Assembly (NCBI GenBank): GCA_017448795.1
Contig: JAFSKV010000037.1
Coordinates: 1-46,884, forward strand
DNA: 46,884 nucleotides
Direction of reading: 5' to 3'
Origin: Synergistaceae bacterium
Lineage (GTDB): Bacteria; Synergistota; Synergistia; Synergistales; Aminobacteriaceae
A program made the translations under genes and the position numbers. This document shows, piece after piece, positions 24,901-31,897 of the stretch (positions are counted from its first letter, which is position 1; the number at the start of each line of letters is the position of its first letter). Below the pieces are notes generated by a model. It saw nothing but the letters and a program-made list of their open reading frames with translations, did not search any database and was not told the origin of the DNA.

Positions 24901-26267
24901 ATAAAATTCCACGAGACTATGAACTCTGTGTGATACTGCTTATCATTCTTTGGGCCTGATACTTTTCTGACGATGCTTCGTACTGTGATGCCCCTGCTGA
25001 TTCCCGGCGCGTGATGGTCGTATATCTTGTGCCAGATTTCCGCCTTGTCAGGGTTATCTGTGCTGTAGAGATTCACTGTCGGCTTTGGCAGATCATCACC
25101 GTAAACATATTTATCGCCAGGATTGAACGTGAAGACATCATCAATACTGATACCCTTTTCCCTGAGTTCTGACTCTCTGATGACAGCTTCAAACGTCCGG
25201 GAGATGCTGTAACTTCCTTCCTTGATGCAGAGCCTTGAAGCCAGAGACTCGGAAATCACGAGGCCGTCCTCATACGTATAACCCTTGAAGGGCATTATCA
25301 CTGTGAGTGCATTGAGACCGAGCCGGGGGAAAAATCTTTTGTCCCTCATGTTAGAGCGGAGAATCTCAATGTCAGACGAATAATCACCCTCATAATATCC
25401 CGGGACTATAGGCGGTTCAGCACCAGTAATCCCGGTTTCTGCCTGCTTCATGTTTTTTCCGCCCATCATGAGGCGCGGGCCGTCAGTGTGGTGGGGATAA
25501 GGGATAAGTCCGCAGGCAACGGAGAAAAGTCCATCACCTTCCGTGATTTTGCCGTCCTCGACTTTTGACCCGGCAGAAAGATGGAGCTGAAGCCCAATGC
25601 GTTTTGACTCTGGTGTCTGGAAGGGGCATAATTTATTCTCGTGTGAACTGTGGGGGATTCTGAGTCTTCCGAGAGTTTCAGACGGCCAGTCTATGAGAAC
25701 CTGCCGTGGAGTTTCGAGCGCAAGAAGGGGGTTAGTGTCATCACTTGGCTGTTTGATGAATCGTCCTGCATTTCGGGCTGAAGCACTCGTGAAAATTGCG
25801 TTTAGCCCGGCCTCAAGACGTATGAAGTTGTCCAGGTAACATTTGCCCTTGATGTTGGCGGCAAAAGAAGTCCATTTGCGTTGTATGTCCCTGTACCAAG
25901 CATGAAACACGCTGCCTTTGCCCAAGTCCGGGCATAAATGGAGCGGTGCAATGTCGTCATGCCTGCCTCTGTCAAATTCCGGCCTGCGGAAAATATATCC
26001 TGATGAATAATGATCGCCGCTGAGAAAGTCTGTTACCGTACAATTCCCGCCTTCCCTGCGCGGCATAATCCATCGGAGAATCAAACGCCCGTCAACACCG
26101 TATTTCCCCGCAAGGTCTTTCACTGGTTCACCGCCAAGCTCAAGCATGAGGATTTCATGGCCGGATTCGTTGTTTCTCCCGCGTGAGTCATATAGGCTGA
26201 CTTCGACTCCTGTACCCTTGAGCCATTTCTTTACGTCAGAAATTATCGCATTATTGTCCAGCTTCAA
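21954..26267 (-). CDS. Single-chain RNA polymerase: fused beta-like and beta'-like catalytic core
   Basis: This 1437-residue protein contains the core motifs of both large RNA polymerase subunits in one chain. Beta-like: NKLCPFQTPESKRIGL (211-226), MPFKGYTYEDGLVISE (325-340), GDKLTGRNGNKGV with both conserved lysines (464-476), and GQRLGEMENWA (635-645). Beta'-like: SGRRYNHSGRAVIVPEPSL (848-866), RQPSLHRHSVQAF (941-953), the Mg-binding NADFDGD (974-980), a bridge-helix/F-loop region near DSGAKGS (1099-1105) and GYLSRLL (1170-1176), zinc cysteines 1190, 1266, 1275 and 1278, and the trigger-loop region TAAEAIGERGTQLAMKRFH (1303-1321). All catalytic elements look intact. It is about half the length of ordinary beta plus beta', lacking recognisable outer lobes, the beta' N-terminal zinc ribbon and the jaw. 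TTG 26267 directly follows the CARF-HD stop, with AGGGGG seven bases before. It is clearly not the housekeeping enzyme. Confidence 0.93.
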   Translation of the reverse strand: MKLDNNAIISDVKKWLKGTGVEVSLYDSRGRNNESGHEILMLELGGEPVKDLAGKYGVDGRLILRWIMPRREGGNCTVTDFLSGDHYSSGYIFRRPEFDRGRHDDIAPLHLCPDLGKGSVFHAWYRDIQRKWTSFAANIKGKCYLDNFIRLEAGLNAIFTSASARNAGRFIKQPSDDTNPLLALETPRQVLIDWPSETLGRLRIPHSSHENKLCPFQTPESKRIGLQLHLSAGSKVEDGKITEGDGLFSVACGLIPYPHHTDGPRLMMGGKNMKQAETGITGAEPPIVPGYYEGDYSSDIEILRSNMRDKRFFPRLGLNALTVIMPFKGYTYEDGLVISESLASRLCIKEGSYSISRTFEAVIRESELREKGISIDDVFTFNPGDKYVYGDDLPKPTVNLYSTDNPDKAEIWHKIYDHHAPGISRGITVRSIVRKVSGPKNDKQYHTEFIVSWNFIVERPMSLGDKLTGRNGNKGVVTKILPDEEMPAVHFADGSLPAELIISPCSIIGRKNLGQIWEMTHSLLIMKGGQKLHGLLDETGLDISSIRLDGINDHMNADNIKRITDRLCEFLAETGCDEWGTFDVSFDGEHVRAFAGWQYFCRLHHHAWKKLQARGIRAPYDSYNGQPVRCGALTGQRLGEMENWAFLSHGANSVLYDMRLKQTGDYGKTRNLFRKILRSLGIVMSENESGLNFSPRQNDDDGLKRKSLRNSLGSASETLPFCGIITTGKSPRDLAADTLGKISENQTSPRVMKAAKELSGIISGECFFNPDGSIHVEPEILSCSAELGYGIQEYGSLMPDKSPPLKKLLLRFCTDKNPLGRAEALISYRDGLVKILSGKTGIPRCYMSGRRYNHSGRAVIVPEPSLDVDCVYLPAAMLVEILEGYDDSYVSRIPHSLRDFHGLRRIFSDCHSRRHEAHELAERLDDFLMSECGELWCFLIRQPSLHRHSVQAFRARCWEFPVIGLPPFVTPGFNADFDGDTMAVFIPPYEHAKDLSRYSILSSPGLIGSGKIAFADSLDLALGWWNMQNGEKRVKLSRHLQDILRETPRDELRGILRKLQADIAERSSGAATLTPIEFERLSADMSDNNFAHGLNVLIDSGAKGSLDDVKKIVKELGSIDVMQDTDPEKTKEESIKGCFWRGLSDEELFRYSYPSRFSMAQKKLSVAEAGYLSRLLAEKLYEYTVSVHDCGTSEGLEVSYSHEADRLIVDGEILPTLGNTHDDARRVLWGRVVLGETDCLDSDGVERVLQSLKEGGKVIVRSPLHCHERKNGHVCALCYGADAASMPYDKPEPATEGFSAGLTAAEAIGERGTQLAMKRFHDSSSKAESPIKAIRKILAGKKAVPISDVIAEILTADIENHTANKELPQSLIHFETAASCSRNDGGEYISDISGEKIARLLVRKQGDDFRFSDSLRTTKSRLLWEGGENHNVRDFHE

Positions 26268-28433
26268 CTATATTCCCCCTGCAACCTCAGCTTTTACGGC
26301 GGGAAAATTCTTCAGGACATCTTTCACTGCGTCATATTCTCTGTCAATGTCATGTGCAATAGCCTCAAGAGTCCCGGTAATATCGCCGTCAATGAGACTG
26401 CTGCGGAAGATTTTCACTGTGATGGTATTTTCCTCTTCATTCATCACGGGGAGGACGAACGCGGTACACTGGTGCTTCTGGAAATGTAGATATTGCTCAC
26501 GCTTGAAGGCCAGCCTGTTGGCGAGGGACAAAGCGATAAATTCCGGGAGCGCACAGCCCTGAACATTGCGCCAGTTCCCATGTCGTCCCTTCAGGCCTGC
26601 GAGACCGTCAAAAACTTGTGAGTATATCATCTTGCAGTAGTCTTCTATCTCGTTGCCGGAAATATTGCCGCCGATGAAGACAGCTCTCACATTCTCTTGC
26701 AGTCTTTCAGGCAGCCGGCGTATACAGCTCATCATTTCCGCCTGAATGAGCCGGGCTTCGTCAGCACTGCGCTGATTCCTGTACTCCAGGTAGCGGCGGC
26801 TGATTACCCTGTCAGACTGTACATCACAGCCGTCAAGAACACGCAATAATGCCGTAACGTTAAGGAGTATCTCAGGATTGATGCCGGTATTTTCCGCGCG
26901 TTCCTCAAGGGGCTTAAGTGTCTCACTGAATCGTTCAGTGCCTAAGATGAGATTTCCTGCCTTCATGATTCTTTCGTTGGGACTGGCCGAGTCTCCCCGC
27001 CTGAGAGCTGTATACCCTCTGTGATGCGCGGCGATAAGCGGTATGCATTTCATCAGAACGTCAGCCTTGCCGGGATATTCACTGCGCATGAAGTATCTTT
27101 CAGAGCCGCTGTTCAGGACTTCACCAGTCAGAATGTGATGAAGCTCACGGACTGCCGAGGGGAACAATCCCAGCGGGAACAGATCCTCATTGTTCACATC
27201 ATCGTTATTCACTGCCGGCGGGTAAGACAGGGCGGTGTGTCCTATGTCGTGAAGGTATATTGACGCAATGAGAAGCGCGAGGGGCAGGGGGTCATCATCA
27301 GTGAAGCCGATATTCCCGATGCTTTTTCCCGCGCACCTGAAGAAGTTTGCGGCCATCTCCATCAACCGCTTTGAATGCCGCCTGCTGTGTTCGACTGTTT
27401 CGGGGATCTGGTCGCCCAGCCATAACTCGCCCCATCTGAGGGTCAACAAATTTTGCAGGTAATCAGCCCATTCATTGCCGCCCTTGCAGTTCCTGAGCCT
27501 GCGGAAAATTTCCTCACCCAATCCGTAAGGCTTTTCGCGTGCCTCGTCATAACTCTTCAGGAGAGTCCCGGCCATGAACTCAGAGTCTTTCACCCATTGA
27601 GGAAGGGAGTCTTTGCTGACCTGTGCATTTTCACGGACGGCCTTCAGCATGTTGATTTCCTCATCGAGCGACGAATAGGCGTAACCCAGCGGCATACTCA
27701 TGAGCTCGTAGGCATCTGAAGTTTTCTCGAAAGAATAGAGACAGGGCAATGAATGAAGCTGTGCATAAACCATAGCGAAGCCTGATACAGCCTTGTAGCC
27801 GCCTGTTGAACAGATTATCACTTCCTCGCCGGGTTTTTTCCCGTCAGCAAGCTCGTCAAGTTTCGCGAATAAATTTGCTATCGACGGCAGAATTTCTTCT
27901 CGTGTGTCTACCTTTATCGGGAGGGGGATAATTCCTGAACTGTCCCGGCTGCAATGCACCTTGATTTTCCCGTACAAAGCCTTCAGATGATTCAGACATA
28001 CTATGCCTACATGTGCTGTGAGTACGGACGCTGCAGTCTTCGTAGGGAGCATTACGACTCTTACTTCGTCAACTTCTTCTGCCTTACCCTTTATCACATT
28101 GCTTAACCAGCGCAATATAGTCTGCATTTCAGCACTCGGAAATATATACGACCCTACGAAATCGGCTGCTTTCAGGACATCTTCATATTTCTCAGGGACT
28201 CTTATGACATCGGCAGCATTCTGTCTTTCTTTATCTTTGACTTCAGAGTTCAGCACGGCTTCAAGTATTTGTTCGTCCGTCAGACTGGTAACTTTCTTTA
28301 TCTGAGCGGCAACAATTTCAGGATTCTTTTCCTGCTCTCTTGTCAAACGTTCTCCGATAAGTGCTTGAAGTTTAGGGAACGGTCCTATAGCAGACGTGCC
28401 TGAAGTACATATCATAAGGACATGCCTTCCCAT
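26268..28433 (-). CDS. CARF-HD protein (cyclic-oligoadenylate sensor with HD hydrolase domain)
   Basis: A 721-residue protein. The N-terminal CARF domain (about 1-250) starts LMICTSGTSAIGPF and has CSTGGYKAVSGFAMVYAQLH (208-227), the two conserved loops that bind cyclic oligoadenylate in CRISPR-associated Rossmann proteins. A long HD-type metal hydrolase domain follows, with HSRRH (349-353), LHDIGH (394-399), LHHILTGE (431-438), AAHHRGY (468-474) and RVLDGCD (531-537). HD domains hydrolyse phosphodiesters or nucleotides; here it may cut nucleic acid or the messenger. GGAAG precedes ATG 28433. It opens the operon that continues into the RNA polymerase with no gap, and is divergent from cas6. 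This makes it a probable type III CRISPR effector or ring nuclease. Confidence 0.88.
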   Translation of the reverse strand: MGRHVLMICTSGTSAIGPFPKLQALIGERLTREQEKNPEIVAAQIKKVTSLTDEQILEAVLNSEVKDKERQNAADVIRVPEKYEDVLKAADFVGSYIFPSAEMQTILRWLSNVIKGKAEEVDEVRVVMLPTKTAASVLTAHVGIVCLNHLKALYGKIKVHCSRDSSGIIPLPIKVDTREEILPSIANLFAKLDELADGKKPGEEVIICSTGGYKAVSGFAMVYAQLHSLPCLYSFEKTSDAYELMSMPLGYAYSSLDEEINMLKAVRENAQVSKDSLPQWVKDSEFMAGTLLKSYDEAREKPYGLGEEIFRRLRNCKGGNEWADYLQNLLTLRWGELWLGDQIPETVEHSRRHSKRLMEMAANFFRCAGKSIGNIGFTDDDPLPLALLIASIYLHDIGHTALSYPPAVNNDDVNNEDLFPLGLFPSAVRELHHILTGEVLNSGSERYFMRSEYPGKADVLMKCIPLIAAHHRGYTALRRGDSASPNERIMKAGNLILGTERFSETLKPLEERAENTGINPEILLNVTALLRVLDGCDVQSDRVISRRYLEYRNQRSADEARLIQAEMMSCIRRLPERLQENVRAVFIGGNISGNEIEDYCKMIYSQVFDGLAGLKGRHGNWRNVQGCALPEFIALSLANRLAFKREQYLHFQKHQCTAFVLPVMNEEENTITVKIFRSSLIDGDITGTLEAIAHDIDREYDAVKDVLKNFPAVKAEVAGGI

Positions 28434-28469
28434 AAATACACTTCCTTGATTGATTGGGATTGATGAAAT

Positions 28470-28498
28470 ATTTTACAGCATCACACGTGAAAATTCAC
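28470..28498 (-). promoter_or_regulatory. Candidate promoter and inverted repeat ahead of the CARF-HD operon
   Basis: TAAAAT (28470-28475, minus) could be the -10 element. At -35 distance lies the inverted repeat GTGAAAATTCAC (28487-28498; arms GTGAA and TTCAC), which could be an operator in the divergent region shared with cas6. The promoter match is weak. Confidence 0.3.
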
Positions 28499-28554
28499 AC
28501 TCAAATGCATGTTGTTATTTCTGGAGGTGAAAACGGAGCTGTAAATTCTGCGGC

Positions 28555-28563
28555 TGATATAAT
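28555..28563 (+). promoter_or_regulatory. Extended -10 promoter for cas6
   Basis: TGATATAAT holds a perfect TATAAT (28558-28563) with the TG of an extended -10 element, 43 bases before the cas6 start. No -35 hexamer is visible, as is common for extended -10 promoters. Confidence 0.5.
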
Positions 28564-28605
28564 GGCTTCATTCACACAAATTTTACTCGGAGGCTTTATG
28601 CTCGA

Positions 28606-29358
28606 ATGCACATAACGTTTTCGTTCACGTCGCCTGAAATTTCGTCTGTGCGTCTTCCTTCAGCAAACCTTCATTTGTTCCAGTCTATGCTATATTCACT
28701 TCTTCCTTCTGACATGGCCGCAAAGATTCACGATGAAGGTTTTGATTCTGACGGTCGGAAAATGAAGCTCTTTGCGATGAGCTGGCCTGTTTCTTCTGCG
28801 CGTCCTCAGTTCGGGGAGAACACGATAATTTTTCCTCTGCCTATAAAGCTCACTGTGTCGACTCCTCTAGGCGAACTTATCACGGGCTTCACGGCCGGAG
28901 CGATGAGCAGGGACGACATAAGAATCGGGAACAATCATCTGACATGCAGCGGCATCGACAAGAAGGAGTACAAAGCAGACTCGGACTCCATCACAGTAAG
29001 GACGCTCTCACCGGTAACGTGCTATGACTCGACTGAGCGCAGCGGAAGACAGTACACAAAATATTTCACTCCATATGACGGAGAATTTCAGGAGGGTATA
29101 CGCTTCAACCTTCTGCGGAAATTCAGGCTTCTTCACCCGGAAAAGGACGAGCCTGAAGACGGCTTCACGATAACGCCAGTCGGCCATGTGAAAGAGCGTG
29201 TATCAATGTTCGAGAAGGGGGGATTATTCCCGGTCAAAGGCTGGTGGGGTAAATTCAGGCTTGAGGGTAACAGGGAAATTTTGCAGACGGCTCTTGACTG
29301 CGGACTAGGCTCAAAGAATAGTTCCGGCTGGGGATGCATAACACTGGAAAGGGGATAA
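28606..29358 (+). CDS. cas6: CRISPR pre-crRNA endoribonuclease Cas6
   Basis: Cas6 cuts the repeat RNA to release crRNAs with an eight-base 5' handle, here expected to be AUUGAAAC. The 250-residue protein has the family layout of two ferredoxin-like folds. The early segment LFQSMLYSLLPSDMAAKIHDEGF contains the HDEGF typical of Cas6 and the likely catalytic histidine. The end GCGLGSKNSSGWGCITL in outline (GLGSKNSSGWG exact) is the glycine-rich RNA-binding loop. ATG 28606 lies 13 bases from GGAGG, rather far. Another ATG at 28598, nearer the ribosome site, opens a five-codon frame ending inside cas6, which may modulate initiation. The CARF-RelE gene follows after seven bases. Confidence 0.93.
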   Translation: MHITFSFTSPEISSVRLPSANLHLFQSMLYSLLPSDMAAKIHDEGFDSDGRKMKLFAMSWPVSSARPQFGENTIIFPLPIKLTVSTPLGELITGFTAGAMSRDDIRIGNNHLTCSGIDKKEYKADSDSITVRTLSPVTCYDSTERSGRQYTKYFTPYDGEFQEGIRFNLLRKFRLLHPEKDEPEDGFTITPVGHVKERVSMFEKGGLFPVKGWWGKFRLEGNREILQTALDCGLGSKNSSGWGCITLERG

Positions 29359-29365
29359 CACAATC

Positions 29366-30490
29366 ATGATGCAGGTTACGGTATCGACATGCGGGACGAG
29401 TATTTTCACGAACGGTACAGCCCGCGTGGACGTGAATTTTCTGCGCGAGAATGCGAACAAGAAGGAGTCAGAGTACACGGCTGACGAGCTCAGGAAGATA
29501 GACGAGCTTATCGGTATGAAGATGGATATGCTGACCTCAGCGGGCCCGAAGGAAGTGCAGGTTCTCTCTGCGGAATTGAACGGCTTCATTAGCTTCTACG
29601 GCAACGGGGCAAAACTTGACGAGGCCCGGAAGAACATGCATTACCTGATTCACACGGACACGTATCAGGGAGTGAAGGCGGCGGAATTGATACAGGCTTG
29701 GGGTAAGCACAACGGTATCAACATGCAGGCAGTGAAGATTGACGACCTCAACACGGGCAGCGTTGACGAGTTCCGTCTCGGCGTGAACAATCTCGTTGAG
29801 TGGTGCGCGTGGACTCTTCCGGGTTACCGCTCGCAGGGCTACAGCGTGATCTTCAACCTTGTGGGGGGCTTCAAGTCATTGCAGGGTTATATGCAGACGC
29901 TGGGAATGTTTTACGCTGACGAGACCGTGTATATCTTCGAGACTGGCGGGGAGTTACTGAGAATCCCCAAGATGCCCGTGGACTTCTCCGCGAACGCAAA
30001 GCAGGCGGTACTCAATAATTTCGGGGCATTCCGGAAAATGGAGCGCGGCTGTATTCCTGTCTCAGAATGCGCCGGGATACCTGAGACTATGCTTGATATT
30101 CTTGACGGCAGATGCAGTATATCGGCTTGGGGTCATGTGATCTGGGAGGACGTACAGCACGAGGCATACAGCAAGGAAATTCTGCCTCCGCTTTCAGAAC
30201 GTGTGATAATCAGCAGCAGGGCGAGGGATATTGTGAGCGGCCTGCCTTCTGACAGGATAACGCGGTTCAATCAGGCGGTGGACAAACTTTCGCGCTACAT
30301 AGATTCGGGAATGAAAGACAATCTCAACAGCTGCAACCTGCGCAAGCTCAAGAGCGATCCTGTGCCGCCGTCGACTCACGAGTTCAACCTGTGGCCTGAT
30401 ATGGGGGGATGGCGTGGGTTCTGCCACTTCGAGGGGGACGAGCTGATTATTGATGATACGGATATGGGGCTAGGACATAACAGGCACTAG
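29366..30490 (+). CDS. CARF-RelE protein (Cami1-like, cOA-activated mRNA interferase)
   Basis: A 374-residue protein. The N-terminal CARF domain (about 1-200) begins VTVSTCGTSIFTNG and has FNLVGGFKSLQGYMQTLG (163-180), matching the two ligand loops of CARF proteins. The C-terminal about 80 residues (295-374) look like a RelE fold: helices with LDKL-type spacing, then LRKLKSDPVPPSTHEFNLW, GGWRGFCHFEGDELIIDD and a basic, histidine-containing end GHNRH. The characterised Cami1 combines CARF and RelE and cleaves ribosome-bound mRNA when cyclic oligoadenylate is bound. I infer the same here. AAAGGGG precedes ATG 29366. It is co-directional with cas6 and probably co-transcribed. Confidence 0.82.
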   Translation: MMQVTVSTCGTSIFTNGTARVDVNFLRENANKKESEYTADELRKIDELIGMKMDMLTSAGPKEVQVLSAELNGFISFYGNGAKLDEARKNMHYLIHTDTYQGVKAAELIQAWGKHNGINMQAVKIDDLNTGSVDEFRLGVNNLVEWCAWTLPGYRSQGYSVIFNLVGGFKSLQGYMQTLGMFYADETVYIFETGGELLRIPKMPVDFSANAKQAVLNNFGAFRKMERGCIPVSECAGIPETMLDILDGRCSISAWGHVIWEDVQHEAYSKEILPPLSERVIISSRARDIVSGLPSDRITRFNQAVDKLSRYIDSGMKDNLNSCNLRKLKSDPVPPSTHEFNLWPDMGGWRGFCHFEGDELIIDDTDMGLGHNRH

Positions 30491-30503
30491 GCCAGCGGAA
30501 TAT

Positions 30504-30626
30504 TCAGACAATTAGTGCCGTGCGAAGGTCAAACATTTTCCTGGTCATGAACTTTGCTGTGATGAGAGTTTGTGGCCCGATAAGTTTTGCGGTCTGACCA
30601 ATGCCAAATTTGGGGCGGGAAAAACG
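30504..30626 (+). other. Leader-like element, copy A (upstream of the cmr operon)
   Basis: Non-coding stretch that aligns with 37571-37692 over about 122 bases with two one-base gaps, roughly two thirds identical by eye. Both begin TCAGAC, share GGTCAT then AACTT, then TCTGACCAA and a CGG-A-rich end. TCAGAC and GTCTGA form an inverted repeat about 85 bases apart. Together with the promoter at 30670 it fills the 258-base gap before cmr1. See findings. Confidence 0.7.
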
Positions 30627-30669
30627 CAATATACATCATGAGACAGAAGGATTAACGATACAGTCCTTC

Positions 30670-30698
30670 TTGTTGCGGACGCTGTTGTCTAGTATAAT
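30670..30698 (+). promoter_or_regulatory. Promoter of the cmr operon
   Basis: TTGTTG (30670-30675), 17 bases, TATAAT (30693-30698). The sequence just after, CAGCAACAT, closely matches CCGCAACAT after the array promoter at 37805, so the two transcripts would begin alike. Confidence 0.75.
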
Positions 30699-30748
30699 CA
30701 GCAACATTCCATGAACAAACATTCCTACTCGCAAAGGGGGATTCATAT

Positions 30749-31897
30749 TTGCAGAGCATAACCGACAAACTTGGTGCGCCTCCTGTTTTGCCTTACGCGA
30801 AAAGTCCTCCGTCAATCCGTGAGCTGAGTCTCAATATCACAGTCTCAACCCCAATGGCCGGAGGAGGAGTCGAGGCCGGAAAAGTTGATGAGCGCAGGCC
30901 GATCCGAGTCCCGTCAGTCAAAGGTCATCTGCGTTACTGGTGGCGGATGATGCACCCGGACAGCCCGGAAAAGGAGAGTGATATATGGGGAAGCACTGAG
31001 AAGCCCGGAAAGGTTTACGTCTCCATTCCCGAACAGCCGAGCGTTTCACTGCGTTACTGCGATAACAGTTTCGAGTTCGACAAGTACGGCCCGGAAAATT
31101 ACGCGCTCTTCTCATCCCTCCCGACAAGAGACAAGCCCGGCAACAACATAGCCCGCGAAAATTTTTCGTTCACCCTCAAGCTGACTTACCCCCAGGAATA
31201 TCATGATGATGTGAGACTCGCTTTGTCTGCGTGGATTTATTTCGGCGGAATAGGCTCAAGAACCCGGCGGGGCTGCGGAAGCCTGTCGTGTGATGAGACT
31301 CCTGCTGACTTGGGCGAAATTCTCAGGGCTGCTCCGAATATCACTTTGTGGCGCAAGGAAGCAAATAATCCTTTGTCGGCATGGTCTTACGCCGTGAAAC
31401 GCTACAAGGATTACAGGCAGACTCGCAACAAGGGGCAGGGTACAAGGCCGGGACGGTCGAGATGGCCGGAAGCAGATTCACTCAGGCAGATAACAGGAAG
31501 AGCCGACCACAGGCACAGCATCCCGATAACTTCCCCCCTTCCCTCATTTCCCCGCGCCGCTCTGGGTATGCCGATAATCTTTCACTTCAAGGACAGGGAC
31601 GACCCTAAAGACGCAACAGTAGTACCCAAAGCAGAAGGCTCAAGCAGAATGGCCAGCCCCGTAATCACGAAGGCACTTTATGACAATGGCAAGTGGTATT
31701 CAGCAGTGATAATCCTTCCTCATGATGATGTTTTTGACGTGCCGCTTAAACTTGACGGCATGAGCAGAGCATACAATATCCCTTCACGCAGAGGAGCAAT
31801 CTACAGGAACACTCAGCCCATGTTAGGACAGACTGACGCAATATCAGGCTTCGAAGAATATATTTCGAGGGACTTCACAAGGGAGGCGATAAGGTGA
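30749..31897 (+). CDS. cmr1: Type III-B CRISPR RAMP protein Cmr1
   Basis: Cmr1 caps the crRNA 3' end side of the Cmr complex and takes part in target RNA recognition. The 382-residue protein starts its RAMP fold with LNITVSTPMAGGGVEAG and has VPSVKGHLRYWWRMMHP, the signature Cmr1 loop. IYFGGIGSRTRRGCGSL (glycine-rich) marks the second half. The start is TTG 30749, eight bases after AAAGGGGG; no ATG fits. It is the first gene of cmr1-6 in standard order, and its end overlaps cmr2 by four bases. Confidence 0.93.
   Translation: MQSITDKLGAPPVLPYAKSPPSIRELSLNITVSTPMAGGGVEAGKVDERRPIRVPSVKGHLRYWWRMMHPDSPEKESDIWGSTEKPGKVYVSIPEQPSVSLRYCDNSFEFDKYGPENYALFSSLPTRDKPGNNIARENFSFTLKLTYPQEYHDDVRLALSAWIYFGGIGSRTRRGCGSLSCDETPADLGEILRAAPNITLWRKEANNPLSAWSYAVKRYKDYRQTRNKGQGTRPGRSRWPEADSLRQITGRADHRHSIPITSPLPSFPRAALGMPIIFHFKDRDDPKDATVVPKAEGSSRMASPVITKALYDNGKWYSAVIILPHDDVFDVPLKLDGMSRAYNIPSRRGAIYRNTQPMLGQTDAISGFEEYISRDFTREAIR

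Noticed and set aside
21954-26267. The fused polymerase as the housekeeping rpoB-rpoC
   Set aside because: Far too short, motifs diverged, TTG start inside an accessory operon and no ribosomal-protein neighbours.
30491-30748. A missed small gene between the CARF-RelE gene and cmr1
   Set aside because: No frame with a ribosome site was found; the stretch is explained by the leader-like element and the cmr promoter.
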